From the NCBI RefSeq assembly GCF_016757735.1, contig NZ_CP068439.1, forward strand, positions 1,612,001 through 1,676,000: 64,000 bases of DNA, given 5' to 3'. Positions within the stretch are counted from its first letter, which is position 1; every line of letters begins with the position of its first letter. The notes under the pieces are model-generated. The model was not told where the DNA came from, ran no database searches, and was given only the letters and a program-made list of their open reading frames with translations. The stretch is from Aequorivita iocasae (lineage in GTDB: Bacteria > Bacteroidota > Bacteroidia > Flavobacteriales > Flavobacteriaceae). The translations under genes were made by a program, and so were the position numbers. This document shows positions 1-9,523 of the stretch, in pieces.

Positions 1-989
1 ATAGCAGTGCTGACGGCTTTGCAAACAATTTTCACTTGGTGCATCTTGGAAGCCGTGCCGTTGGTGGAATGGGATTGATTATTCAAGAAGCTACCGCCGT
101 CTCCCCCGAAGGCAGAATTACCCACGGCGATATGGGCATTTGGAAAGACGAGCATATAGTGATGCAAAAACAAATAGTAGATTTCGTGCATTCCCAAGAT
201 GCTTTAATCGGCATACAGTTGGCCCACGCAGGCAGAAAAGCGAGTTATCAATTACCTAAAGATGGTGCTAGAAAAATTGCCCCCGAGCTTGAAAACGGAT
301 GGCAAACAGTTTCTTCTTCGGCATTGCCTTTTAGGGAAGGGGAGCCTGCACCACTGGCAATGGATCTATCGGCAATCGAAAAAGTGAAAAATGATTACGC
401 CATAGCTACACGTCGTGCCCAGGAAGCGGGATATGATGTAGTAGAAATCCACGCTGCCCACGGGTATCTCTTCCACCAATATTATTCGCCTTTGGCAAAT
501 GAAAGAACTGACGAATACGGTGGCAGTTTTGAAAATAGAATCCGCTTTTTATTGGAAGTCACCGAAATTGTTCGAAATGAATGGCCAGTGGAAAAACCAT
601 TGTTCGTTAGAATTTCAGCAACAGATTGGACTGAAGGTGGTTGGACTATTGAAGATTCTGTAAAACTTTCAGTTGAACTTAAAAAGTTGGGGGTAGATCT
701 AATAGACACCTCTTCCGGCGGGAATGTTCCCAAAGCCACCATTCCCAGTGAGCCGAGCTACCAAGTGCCCTTCGCTGCCCAAATTAAAAAAGAAGCAAAT
801 ATTTTGACAGGAGCTGTGGGGCAAATTACAACTGCAGCACAGTCCGAAGCAATTTTAAAGGAAGGAAAGGCAGATTTAATTCTGTATGCCCGCGAAAGTC
901 TTCGTCAACCGTATTTTTCTCTTCACGCAGCCCGCGAATTAGGTGTAGATGTAAATTGGCCGTTGCAATACCAAAGAGCGAAAATTTAA
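1..989 (+). CDS. NADH:flavin oxidoreductase, Old Yellow Enzyme (YqjM-like), 5'-partial
   Basis: The reading frame is open from the first bases of the window, so the N-terminus lies outside it; a TTG at 36 is not the real start because SSADGFANNFHLVHLGSR reads straight through. The protein is an FMN-binding TIM barrel that reduces activated C=C bonds of enones and other electrophiles with NAD(P)H. Visible family signatures are HLGSRAVGG near the edge, QLAHAGRKAS (flavin and substrate-binding His/Arg), the block AAHGYLFHQYYSPLANER followed by TDEYGGSFENR, and the C-terminal WPLQYQRAK. These fit the YqjM class rather than the classical yeast OYE class. The next gene is also a flavin enzyme, after an 80-bp gap. 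Confidence 0.93.
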   Translation, partial: SSADGFANNFHLVHLGSRAVGGMGLIIQEATAVSPEGRITHGDMGIWKDEHIVMQKQIVDFVHSQDALIGIQLAHAGRKASYQLPKDGARKIAPELENGWQTVSSSALPFREGEPAPLAMDLSAIEKVKNDYAIATRRAQEAGYDVVEIHAAHGYLFHQYYSPLANERTDEYGGSFENRIRFLLEVTEIVRNEWPVEKPLFVRISATDWTEGGWTIEDSVKLSVELKKLGVDLIDTSSGGNVPKATIPSEPSYQVPFAAQIKKEANILTGAVGQITTAAQSEAILKEGKADLILYARESLRQPYFSLHAARELGVDVNWPLQYQRAKI

Positions 990-1071
990 TTAAAACAGCA
1001 TGCTAAACTTATAGCAATACAGTTTACCTAATTTTAGTTTTTTACGACAATCAGATTATCATAATTTTAAA

Positions 1072-2091
1072 ATGAATAAAGAAGAAAATTTGAAACACAC
1101 TCCTTTTTCCATACTTGATTTGGTTCCCGTAATGCAGGGAAGCACCCATAAAGTTGCTATGGAGAATAGCCTGGCGCTGGCACAGCATGCTGAAGATTTT
1201 GGTTATAAAAGATTTTGGATATCTGAACACCACAATGCAGAAAGTTTGGTTAGTTCTGCTACATCTTTGCTAATTGGTTATGTAGCACAAGGCACAAAAA
1301 GCATTCGCGTAGGATCGGGTGGTGTAATGTTACCAAACCATGCGCCTTTAGTAATTGCCGAACAATTTGGGACCCTGGCCACCCTTTACCCCAACCGAAT
1401 AGATTTAGGCCTGGGTCGAGCTCCGGGAACTGATCAGCTTACTGCTCGTGCCTTAAGGCGTGATCGTCAGGAAACGGTAAATGATTTCCCTCAAGATGTG
1501 CAGGAACTGGAAAGATATTTTTCAAAAAACATTAATAAAAATGCTGTACGTGCCATTCCTGGCGAAGGATTGGAAGTGCCTTTATACCTTCTGGGATCTA
1601 GCACTTATAGCGCACAGCTCGCAGGGTCATTAGGGTTGCCTTATGCCTTTGCTAGCCATTTTGCACCTACACATTTACACGATGCACTACTCTTATATCA
1701 TTCAAATTTTGAGGCATCAAAACAGCTCATCAAACCATATGCTATGGCTTGTGTAAATATTGTGGTTGCAGATACCGATGAGGAAGCTGAATACCTTGCA
1801 ACGAGTATGAAACTTTTTATGCTCAACGTAATCCGTAATACACGCCAGCCACTTCCGCCACCGGTAAAAAGCATGGACGGACTCTGGAATTCAATGGAAG
1901 AAGCGCATATTTCACATATGATGCAGTATACCTTTATTGGAAGTAAGGAAACGGTGCAAAAAAAGATTCTTGCTTTTCTAACAGAAACTAGCGTTAATGA
2001 AATTATTGCCGTAGCACATATTTACGACCAAATAGCACGTTTACGATCGTTTGAACTTTTATCGCAAATTAATGCAAATATTGGGTCATGA
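1072..2091 (+). CDS. LLM class flavin-dependent oxidoreductase (MsnO8-like)
   Basis: 339-residue luciferase-like monooxygenase, a reduced-flavin-dependent TIM barrel. The N-terminal FSILDLVPV, the [14 protein letters not shown] block near residue 50, [13 protein letters not shown] near 85 and [11 protein letters not shown] near 125 are the hallmarks of the MsnO8-type subfamily. The native substrate cannot be read from sequence. The length is normal for the family. Its stop overlaps the start of the next gene in an ATGA arrangement, so the two are probably co-translated. The start is ATG at 1072; the annotated frame has no better upstream ATG. Confidence 0.92.
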   Translation: MNKEENLKHTPFSILDLVPVMQGSTHKVAMENSLALAQHAEDFGYKRFWISEHHNAESLVSSATSLLIGYVAQGTKSIRVGSGGVMLPNHAPLVIAEQFGTLATLYPNRIDLGLGRAPGTDQLTARALRRDRQETVNDFPQDVQELERYFSKNINKNAVRAIPGEGLEVPLYLLGSSTYSAQLAGSLGLPYAFASHFAPTHLHDALLLYHSNFEASKQLIKPYAMACVNIVVADTDEEAEYLATSMKLFMLNVIRNTRQPLPPPVKSMDGLWNSMEEAHISHMMQYTFIGSKETVQKKILAFLTETSVNEIIAVAHIYDQIARLRSFELLSQINANIGS

Positions 2092-3128
2092 TATATTCTC
2101 CATTGGGAAAATCTCCATCAGGAAGGCGCTTACAACGTATCCAAAATTCGCCTAATTACGGCAACGGCGCATTTCAAAATATACACGAAACACCTCAGTT
2201 GGCAAAAGGATATAATTTTGGAAAAGTAATGTTCGATTTTCTTTTCAGAAAACCAAAAGGTCTAAAACCCCCAAAGCCCATTACTTTTTTAAAAACAGAT
2301 TTACAAGCACTTCCGGTGGAAACCGATTTATTGGTGTGGTTTGGTCATTCTTCCTATTATCTGCAATTCAGCGGCAAACGCTTTTTGGTTGATCCCGTTT
2401 TCAGTAACAGCGCCTCGCCCATTCCACAAACCAACAAACCTTTCAAGGGGAGCAATCATTACGCAGTAGAAGACCTCCCTAATATCGATTACCTGCTTAT
2501 TTCGCATGATCATTACGATCATTTGGATTACAAAACCATTAAAAGGCTTAAGCCAAAAGTGAAGCAAATCATTACTGGATTGGGCGTTGGATCACATTTT
2601 GAAGCTTGGGGTTATCCTGCTGAATCTGTTGTGGAACTAGATTGGAACGAAACCTTGGAGCTGGAAAATGATATTACCTTAAATACAACTTCGGCGCGCC
2701 ATTTTTCTGGAAGGGGTTTTAAAAGAAACAATACCCTGTGGCTTTCCTTTATTCTTCAAACGGAAAATTACAATTTATTTCTGGGCGGCGATAGTGGCTA
2801 TGATACCCATTTTAAGGAAATAGGAAATAAATTTGGTCCGTTCGATTTGGCGATTTTGGAGAACGGGCAGTACAATTTGGCATGGCATTATATTCACATG
2901 TTGCCAGAAGAAGTACTTCAAGCTGCACAAGATTTACGTGCAAAGCAATTGTTTCCGGTGCATTCAGCTAAGTTTGCATTAGCACTCCACGCTTGGGATG
3001 AACCTTTAAATAAAATATATGAATTAAATAAATCAATAAACTTTCCATTGGTAACGCCGTGCATTGGCGAGCCTGTCCAGCTAGATCACTTTCCACAACA
3101 ATTTTCGCAATGGTGGAAAGACATTTAA
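2088..3128 (+). CDS. MBL-fold metal-dependent hydrolase (NAPE-PLD/RomA-like)
   Basis: 346-residue metallo-beta-lactamase fold protein. The metal-binding motif HDHYDHLD lies at about residues 140-147, preceded by the typical strand VDPVFS and followed by SARHFSGRG and LGGDSGYD, which supply further metal ligands; HMLPEEV and FPVHSAKF complete the pattern seen in UlaG/NAPE-PLD-like hydrolases. Substrate unknown; phospholipid-type or lactone-type phosphodiester cleavage is possible from family membership only. There is no signal peptide, so it is probably cytoplasmic. The start codon overlaps the preceding stop by four bases, indicating an operon with the LLM oxidoreductase. Confidence 0.9.
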   Translation: MIYSPLGKSPSGRRLQRIQNSPNYGNGAFQNIHETPQLAKGYNFGKVMFDFLFRKPKGLKPPKPITFLKTDLQALPVETDLLVWFGHSSYYLQFSGKRFLVDPVFSNSASPIPQTNKPFKGSNHYAVEDLPNIDYLLISHDHYDHLDYKTIKRLKPKVKQIITGLGVGSHFEAWGYPAESVVELDWNETLELENDITLNTTSARHFSGRGFKRNNTLWLSFILQTENYNLFLGGDSGYDTHFKEIGNKFGPFDLAILENGQYNLAWHYIHMLPEEVLQAAQDLRAKQLFPVHSAKFALALHAWDEPLNKIYELNKSINFPLVTPCIGEPVQLDHFPQQFSQWWKDI

Positions 3129-3170
3129 GAAGGCAATTAGTTCATATTCGAATAATCCAACAATCTATAG

Positions 3171-3178
3171 TACCTTCG
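3171..3178 (+). promoter_or_regulatory. Possible -7 promoter element TACCTTCG
   Basis: TACCTTCG differs from the Bacteroidota -7 consensus TAnnTTTG at one base and sits 16 bp before the ATG of the HAD gene. No convincing TTG box is visible at the usual upstream spacing. Confidence 0.35.
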
Positions 3179-3193
3179 CAAAAAAAATAAAGA

Positions 3194-3850
3194 ATGCTAA
3201 AAGCTGTACTTTTTGACATGGATGGTGTAATTGTGGACACTGAACCGCTGCACCGCAAAGCGTACTTCAAAATGTTTGAAGATATGAAGATTGACGTAAG
3301 TCAAGCAATGTATGATTCTTTTACGGGAAAGGCTACTTTGCCCATTTGTAGAACACTTTGCGAGCATTTCAGTCTTTCAGAAAGTCCAGAACATTTAGTT
3401 GCAACAAAAAGAAAACACTTCAAATATCTTTTTGAAAACGATAGCGATCTTGCACTGTTGGATGGTGTTCACCACTTGATAAAAGATTATTACAGTAACG
3501 GACTCACATTGGTTTTGGCATCTTCTGCCTCCATGCCAAACATCAACCGTATTTTTGAGCGCTTCGATCTTGATAAATATTTCAAGGCAAAAATTAGCGG
3601 TGCCGATTTAAAAGCCTCTAAACCCCATCCCGAGATTTTTATAAAAGCTGCCGAGCTTGCTGAGGAACATACAGACCATTGTATGGTGATTGAGGATTCC
3701 ACCAATGGAATTGCCGCTGCCAAAGCTGCAAATATTTATTGCGTTGGTTTCAAAAGTCCGCATTCAGTCAATCAAGATTATAGCAAAGCGGATAGGGTGA
3801 TTACGAGTTTTTCTGATATCTTATTCTCAAAACTTAAAGTTACTTTATAA
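3194..3850 (+). CDS. HAD-superfamily phosphatase / beta-phosphoglucomutase-like
   Basis: 218-residue HAD hydrolase. Motif I is FDMDGVIVDTEPLH with catalytic Asp8 and Asp10, motif II is the Ser in ASSASMPN, motif III is the Lys in KASKPHPEIF and motif IV is VIEDSTNGI. The helical cap between motifs I and II is of the size found in beta-phosphoglucomutase and related sugar-phosphate phosphatases. The exact substrate is not readable; it may be a phosphatase rather than a mutase. A degraded copy of the last ~30 codons of a close relative lies at 15157-15270, so the genome once had a second version downstream. Confidence 0.9.
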   Translation: MLKAVLFDMDGVIVDTEPLHRKAYFKMFEDMKIDVSQAMYDSFTGKATLPICRTLCEHFSLSESPEHLVATKRKHFKYLFENDSDLALLDGVHHLIKDYYSNGLTLVLASSASMPNINRIFERFDLDKYFKAKISGADLKASKPHPEIFIKAAELAEEHTDHCMVIEDSTNGIAAAKAANIYCVGFKSPHSVNQDYSKADRVITSFSDILFSKLKVTL

Positions 3851-3997
3851 AAGTACATATTTCTTCTCGTTTGAAGGCACAGTAAATAGAGGATGTTTTC
3901 CTTGGAAATCTGGGGTATGTTTTTTTATTTTTTTGAATAAAAAACAATATCTTGTAGTACCTTGATGTTTAAAACTTAACATACAAAAAATGTCACT

Positions 3998-6900
3998 TTG
4001 AGCCCAAAACGAATCCTTCTGAAGTTTTTCTCTACCCGAGCGGCAGGAGTATATTTTATATTATTTGCCGCTACCATAGCAATTGCCACCTTTATAGAAA
4101 ATGATTTTGGGACCAGTGCCGCCCAAAAGGTAATCTTTAAATCTTGGTGGTTTGAACTGCTCCTTCTATTATTTGGCCTTACCATCCTTGTAAACATCTT
4201 TAAATTCCGTATGGTGCAGCAGCGAAAATGGGCTGTATTAATGTTTCACGCTTCCATAATCATAATATTGATTGGGGCAGGAGTAACCCGTTATTTTGGG
4301 TTTGAGGGAGTGATGCATATTCGTGAGAATGAAACTGCCAACACCTTTCTTTCATCAGATACCTATTTAAAGTTTGAGGTTCAAAAAAATGGCATTACCT
4401 ATAATTTTGACGAACCCGTTTTGTTCGCCTCCCTTGGCAATAATCATTTTAAGGAATCATATCTCATAGAAGATGACTTGATAACGGTTGAGGTAAAAGA
4501 GTTTATCCCTAACCCCCAACAACAAATGGAGCCTAGTAGTTTGGAAGGCAAGCCAATTATAAAGCTTGTTATTGCTGGGGCAAATGGGAGGGAAGAATAT
4601 TATCTTGAAAAAGACCAAACGCGACGCATTGGAGCTCTTCTTTACAACTTTAGCGACCAGCCCCAAACCGGTGCCATCAATATTAAATATGAAAATAACG
4701 AAATTTTTCTCCTCACCAATCGTATCCTTACCCAAACGGTTATGGCCACCCAACAAAAAGATACGCTTGTCCCTAGCGGAGAATATAAGCCCTTAGTTTT
4801 ACGAGCGTTGTACTCAGATGGGGTGAATAATTTCGTATTTCCAGAATTCAATCCAAGTGCCAAAACATTTATCAAATCTTCTGATGCGAAAGTTAAAAAC
4901 GAAAGCAATACGGCGGTGGTCATGGATATTACCGTAAATGGGGAGTCCAAGGAAACGTATCTTTATGGGAACAAAGGTTTTCCGGGGAATCCATCAAATC
5001 TTTCATTTAAAGATTTGAATATTTCAGTTTCCTATGGCTCCAAAGAAATAAAAGTTCCGTTCTCGGTAAAACTGAACGATTTTATTATTGATAAATATCC
5101 CGGAACCAATAGCGCCTCTTCCTATGCAAGCGAAGTAACTGTCTTGGATCCCGAGGAAAATGTGAATATGGATTACCGTATTTATATGAACAATATTTTA
5201 GACTATGGCGGATACCGATTTTTTCAATCGTCGTTTGACAGAGATGAAAAAGGAACATATCTAAGCGTAAACAGCGATTGGTGGGGAACCATTATTTCGT
5301 ATATAGGGTATGCCCTTTTAACCTTGGGGATGATCTTGACCCTCTTTAGCAAAAACACCCGTTTTTATAGCCTAATCCAAAAAATAAAGGCCCTAAGGGC
5401 CAAAAGCGGAACATTTTCCGTTCTTATGGCCCTCTTTTTCTGTTCGGTAATTAATGCACAGAATGATGCCCATATTAAAAATGCTATATCCAAAGAGCAT
5501 GCAGAGGCTTTCAGCACAGTGGTAGTGCAGGACTTTAAAGGAAGAATGAAACCTATGCACACCCTCTCCCGCGAAATACTTCGGAAAATATCGCGCAAGG
5601 AGAGTTGGGACGGCCTAAATGCAGACCAAGTACTGCTCAGTATGTTTATAAACAAACAGGATTGGTACGGAGTGCCATTGGTTAAATTGGGCAAACATGA
5701 AGATATCCAAAAACTCTTGGGAGTTAATGGGGAATATGCATCTTACAAGGATTTTTTTGATGCCGAGGGCAAATATAAACTGCAGGAGGAAGTGAGGCGC
5801 ATTTACGGTCTTGAGCCTATAGACCGGGGGGTGTATGCCAAGGAGATGCTGAAGATAGATGAGCGCCTTAATATATTGAGCATGGTTTTTTCCGGGAGCT
5901 TGCTCAAAATAATTCCTAGACCTAACGATCCAAATAATACTTGGGAAGGATACAGCAGTCATAACCATGACGATGGCCACAACCATAGCACCATTGCAAA
6001 TAACTTTTTTAATTCATATGGTAGTGAGCTACAAAAGGCGACTAAAACGAAAGACTATAGTCACGCTGGGCATTTATTAGCTGAACTAAAAGGATACCAA
6101 ATTGCAAAGGGCGGTGCAGTAATGCCTTCGGAATCTAAAATACACACTGAAATTTTGTTAAACAAAATGGACGTCTTTACACGCTTGGCAGGACTTTACA
6201 TGCTTTTGGGAGTAGCGCTATTGTTCTTTTTGTTTGTGTCGGTATTTAAACCGGGATGGCATTTAAAAAAGGTATATTATATCCTTTTTTCTTTTGTCGC
6301 AATTGGATTTGTATTGCATACCATAGGGCTTGGAATGCGCTGGTATGTATCCGGTAGGGCACCTTGGAGCAACGGCTATGAATCTATGATCTATATTGCT
6401 TGGACCACAACTTTGGCGGGTATACTTTTTACCCGGAAATCCTTTGGGGGCTTAGCGGCAACCATGGTATTGGCGGGTACCATCCTTTTTGTTGCTACTT
6501 TGAGCTTTTTAGATCCGGAAATCACCCCTTTGGTGCCTGTGTTGAAATCTTATTGGTTAACAATTCACGTATCCCTGGAAGCGGGCAGTTATGGCTTTTT
6601 AATGTTAGGGGCAATTATTGGCTTGATAAACCTAATCTTGATGATTTTTATTTCTGATAAAAATAAGGGCCGTGTTAAAAGAATTATTCAAGAAATGAGC
6701 TATATAAGCGAGCTCACACTTATTGGCGGGTTATTTATGGTAAGTATCGGCACCTATTTGGGCGGGGTTTGGGCAAACGAATCATGGGGTCGCTATTGGG
6801 GTTGGGATGCCAAGGAAACTTGGGCCCTGGTAACCGTACTCGTATATGCTTTTATTCTGCATATGCGATTAATCCCAAAATTGCGTGGGCTTTTTGCCTA

Positions 6901-7099
6901 TAATGTGGCAACTATATTTGGATTGGCCTCGGTGATTATGACCTATTACGGGGTAAATTATTACCTCTCCGGGCTGCACTCCTATGCAACGGGCGATCCG
7001 GTTCCAATACCTAATTGGGTATATATAGCGGTAGCCTGCATAATTATAATAAGTGTGTTAGCGTATTTGAGAAAACGAAAGTTTGAAATCCTCTCGTAG
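3998..7099 (+). CDS. ccsBA: Fused ResB-CcsA (CcsBA) cytochrome c haem lyase
   Basis: 1033-residue membrane protein of cytochrome c maturation System II, which exports haem and joins it to CxxCH motifs on the outer face of the inner membrane. The N-terminal ~430 residues are ResB/Ccs1-like (FFSTRAAGVYFILFAATIA, then a large periplasmic domain). A linker with an embedded hydrophobic segment carries MKPMHTLSREILRKI. The C-terminal third is CcsA, with conserved His in HTIGLGMRWY, TIHVSLEAGSYG and GLHSYATG and the tryptophan-rich haem motif around WGRYWGWDAKETWALV near residue 935. The start seems to be TTG, because the ATG at 3990 meets a stop after three codons and no in-frame ATG lies upstream. 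It is convergent, one base apart, with a multihaem cytochrome operon whose products would be its clients. Confidence 0.93.
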   Translation: MSPKRILLKFFSTRAAGVYFILFAATIAIATFIENDFGTSAAQKVIFKSWWFELLLLLFGLTILVNIFKFRMVQQRKWAVLMFHASIIIILIGAGVTRYFGFEGVMHIRENETANTFLSSDTYLKFEVQKNGITYNFDEPVLFASLGNNHFKESYLIEDDLITVEVKEFIPNPQQQMEPSSLEGKPIIKLVIAGANGREEYYLEKDQTRRIGALLYNFSDQPQTGAINIKYENNEIFLLTNRILTQTVMATQQKDTLVPSGEYKPLVLRALYSDGVNNFVFPEFNPSAKTFIKSSDAKVKNESNTAVVMDITVNGESKETYLYGNKGFPGNPSNLSFKDLNISVSYGSKEIKVPFSVKLNDFIIDKYPGTNSASSYASEVTVLDPEENVNMDYRIYMNNILDYGGYRFFQSSFDRDEKGTYLSVNSDWWGTIISYIGYALLTLGMILTLFSKNTRFYSLIQKIKALRAKSGTFSVLMALFFCSVINAQNDAHIKNAISKEHAEAFSTVVVQDFKGRMKPMHTLSREILRKISRKESWDGLNADQVLLSMFINKQDWYGVPLVKLGKHEDIQKLLGVNGEYASYKDFFDAEGKYKLQEEVRRIYGLEPIDRGVYAKEMLKIDERLNILSMVFSGSLLKIIPRPNDPNNTWEGYSSHNHDDGHNHSTIANNFFNSYGSELQKATKTKDYSHAGHLLAELKGYQIAKGGAVMPSESKIHTEILLNKMDVFTRLAGLYMLLGVALLFFLFVSVFKPGWHLKKVYYILFSFVAIGFVLHTIGLGMRWYVSGRAPWSNGYESMIYIAWTTTLAGILFTRKSFGGLAATMVLAGTILFVATLSFLDPEITPLVPVLKSYWLTIHVSLEAGSYGFLMLGAIIGLINLILMIFISDKNKGRVKRIIQEMSYISELTLIGGLFMVSIGTYLGGVWANESWGRYWGWDAKETWALVTVLVYAFILHMRLIPKLRGLFAYNVATIFGLASVIMTYYGVNYYLSGLHSYATGDPVPIPNWVYIAVACIIIISVLAYLRKRKFEILS

Positions 7100-7100
7100 C

Positions 7101-7913
7101 TTACTGATCCAGAATAACTCCCTTTTCCAGAATTAAATTGTAACGATAGCCCGCACCAAAATCTCGGTTTAAGCCTACTTCCGCACGAACGGTAATTGTT
7201 TTTCCTTCGGGAACAAAGGTGCTTGAAGTGACTACAAGATCAAAATCATTTTTGCTGCCATCCTGAAGATGGAGCCAGTTACGTTCCATAATATTAGGAT
7301 TTACTTTTACCACCTTTCCGGTTATTTGAACAGTCTTTCCTTGATACGCTGAAGGATTGGCAACCAATTCTGAAATTTTTATGGAGCCTTTGTGCTGTTT
7401 GATATCCTCGGTATGGGTAGCAATAGTTTCCTTTTGGCTTTCCTCTGTTTTTGTAAAAAACCCTTCTGTAAAGTCTGTTGTTAAGTTTCCGGTATTGCCG
7501 CCGTGTTCCTTAGGTACAAATTTCGAAACAAGATAGATGGTATCAAAAACCCGATTGTATTCCTTACTTTCAAAATTGGTTTTTAGCAAGCCATCCCGAT
7601 AGAAATAGGTTTCCCCAACATTCACTTGCTGTTTGCCCGTTGCGATCCAATACTGTTTTCCCCCTTCGGTTACGTTTAGGTAAATATATTTTTCTGTGGG
7701 AAGTATTTTGGATATCACCACTGTGTGCAGATTTTCTGTAAAGCCACCGGACTTCTGAGGGTTTTCAACGGTTGCATTGCCTTCTTCGGAAAAAATCCCG
7801 CTATCGTATTTTTGGGAAGAGGTTTCAGTTGAAGTAATCACTTTTGGTCCATTGTTGCAGGCCGCAAAAAACATAGCAATAATTCCGAGGCTTAAGGCTT
7901 TATAAAATTTCAT
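7101..7913 (-). CDS. Lipoprotein with OB-fold domain (cytochrome operon member)
   Basis: 270 residues from the ATG at 7913; a longer in-frame start would run into the upstream gene. MKFYKALSLGIIAMFFAAC is a lipoprotein signal with Cys19 as lipidation site. The middle region (HTVVISKILPTEKYIYLNV ... YWIATGKQ ... FDTIYLVSKF) and the C-terminal OB-like region (ISELVANPSAYQGKTVQITG ... LHLQDGS) look like two related beta-barrel modules of the NrfJ/OB-fold type often found next to cytochrome c genes. Role unknown; probably an accessory or haem-handling lipoprotein. Last gene of the six-gene operon, 10 bp after the barrel gene. Confidence 0.75.
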   Translation of the reverse strand: MKFYKALSLGIIAMFFAACNNGPKVITSTETSSQKYDSGIFSEEGNATVENPQKSGGFTENLHTVVISKILPTEKYIYLNVTEGGKQYWIATGKQQVNVGETYFYRDGLLKTNFESKEYNRVFDTIYLVSKFVPKEHGGNTGNLTTDFTEGFFTKTEESQKETIATHTEDIKQHKGSIKISELVANPSAYQGKTVQITGKVVKVNPNIMERNWLHLQDGSKNDFDLVVTSSTFVPEGKTITVRAEVGLNRDFGAGYRYNLILEKGVILDQ

Positions 7914-7923
7914 CTGTTTTTGT

Positions 7924-9519
7924 TTATTTTTTCTTTCTACTATCAAATCTTTTGGTAAGCTGGGTGTAAAAGCGGTAGCTGTTTTCATCATCAAACTGCG
8001 ACATTTCGCCTGATATATTGAAATGCCAACTTGTGGAAATACGGTACATTAATGCCATTCCATAGTAGTTTTGTTTGTATTGTGTAAGTTGATTCTCGTA
8101 ATCATAATCTGCCATTCGGTAATAAAAATCTGCGTTGAGTTTGTTTTTTACCAAATCTCTGGAATGTCTTACTGAAAATATACTGCTTTTTAAATATCGG
8201 GATGTATTCATATTATATGATGCATTCAATCTACCGCCAACCGCTGGGATTTTTGTTAGGGTAATATACCCATAAATATTGTCTGATTTGTTTTGTTCCC
8301 CAGTTTGAAATCGGGTGCTATAACTAGCTCCCATCCAGATAATCTTTGCGGGTCGTACATTTAAACGTATCCTGATTCCCTGTCTGGCCAAGTCATCATC
8401 TAGTATCTGTTCAATTTCAGTTTGAAAGGTTTCATAATAAATGATCTGTTTTCTGGAATCGTAAGATACCATTAAGTTGGCCGCCCTGCTAAAGCGGTAT
8501 CTTGCCGATAGATAAAGGTTGGTTAAGCGGGTTTCACTGCCCGAATTGCTAAATATATCCATTTCTGCAGACCCGAAAAGATTAAAAACCTTGGCAATGG
8601 TACTGGCGTGTTGGAAAAATATATACCGCCTGTCTGTATTTCCCGCATTGGTTTGTTCCATTGCGCCCACGGTGGTGGTGCCGTAATAATCTTCTGTGTT
8701 GCCTTCAATCCCCAAATAACCCCCATACTGAAGTAAATCTGAATTAAACCCATAGTCGAAAAAATCCGGACGGAAACCGCCCACGGCGCCCACATAAAAG
8801 TTGCCGAAGTACTTTTCAATTTGTAACCCGTCATTTGCTCCAAAAGTTGAGGCTTTAGGATTTATTTTTCTTCCAAGCGTAACGGAAAGTGTAGGCGTGG
8901 CATCATATCTTGCATTGAGGTTATAGACGTTAAAAATACTGGTTCGGCCCCTATAATTCTCTGGAACCGATACATTGTTGCGATAGGCGAGATATGTTTC
9001 TATTGAAAATTTCCCATCGTTAATATGGTTAGCGTTTAGTGAGAATTTTCCCTGTAATCTGTGGCGATCTTCCCGAAGGTTTGAAAAATTATTGTAACTG
9101 GCCACGGAAACCCTTCCTCGGATATTTTCGTTGTAGATGGATTGTTTTTCAGGATAAGGATCCTTTGGTTGGATTACTTGGGTGGAAATGGAGTCGGTTA
9201 TGGTGTCTTCGGGAACTATAACAGGTGCTTCTTCAACGGTAATTTTATATAAAACACTATCCTCCACTTTTACTTCACAATTATTTACAATTGAACACAC
9301 CACCGAAGTAGAAGATTTTTCGGTTACCTGTAAACAGTTTTGGTTATTCAACTGTAGGAATTCCCCAATATTTATTTTCTCGGTAGATTCAAATTTCACA
9401 TACACATTATTTGATGTGACAAAGCTTACCTTACCCATTAAGGTATTTTTGTCATCTTGAGCCAATAGAGAGGTTGTACTATAAACAAATGTTAATATGA
9501 TGTACAAAAATTGTTTCAT
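7924..9519 (-). CDS. Outer-membrane beta-barrel protein with N-terminal SH3-like domain
   Basis: 531 residues from the ATG at 9519 (MKQFLYIILTFVYSTTSLLAQ is a Sec signal peptide; the longer frame overlaps the previous gene). Residues ~25-90 form a small beta domain (GKVSFVTSNNVYVKF ... INIGEFLQL) and ~150-531 show alternating aromatic/polar strands typical of an outer-membrane barrel, e.g. KFSLNANHI, LSVTLGRKIN and FYYRMADYDYE, ending RFDSRKKK. It lies 4 bp downstream of two multihaem cytochromes. By analogy with porin-cytochrome complexes, where a barrel holds a multihaem protein across the outer membrane, it may be the sheath of an electron conduit. It has no recognisable similarity to MtrB that I can see, so that role is inferred from context. 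Confidence 0.72.
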   Translation of the reverse strand: MKQFLYIILTFVYSTTSLLAQDDKNTLMGKVSFVTSNNVYVKFESTEKINIGEFLQLNNQNCLQVTEKSSTSVVCSIVNNCEVKVEDSVLYKITVEEAPVIVPEDTITDSISTQVIQPKDPYPEKQSIYNENIRGRVSVASYNNFSNLREDRHRLQGKFSLNANHINDGKFSIETYLAYRNNVSVPENYRGRTSIFNVYNLNARYDATPTLSVTLGRKINPKASTFGANDGLQIEKYFGNFYVGAVGGFRPDFFDYGFNSDLLQYGGYLGIEGNTEDYYGTTTVGAMEQTNAGNTDRRYIFFQHASTIAKVFNLFGSAEMDIFSNSGSETRLTNLYLSARYRFSRAANLMVSYDSRKQIIYYETFQTEIEQILDDDLARQGIRIRLNVRPAKIIWMGASYSTRFQTGEQNKSDNIYGYITLTKIPAVGGRLNASYNMNTSRYLKSSIFSVRHSRDLVKNKLNADFYYRMADYDYENQLTQYKQNYYGMALMYRISTSWHFNISGEMSQFDDENSYRFYTQLTKRFDSRKKK

Positions 9520-9523
9520 AATA

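Noticed and set aside
7911-7994. Longer N-terminus of the OB lipoprotein (start at 7994)
   Set aside because: It would overlap the barrel gene and remove the lipoprotein signal from the N-terminus.
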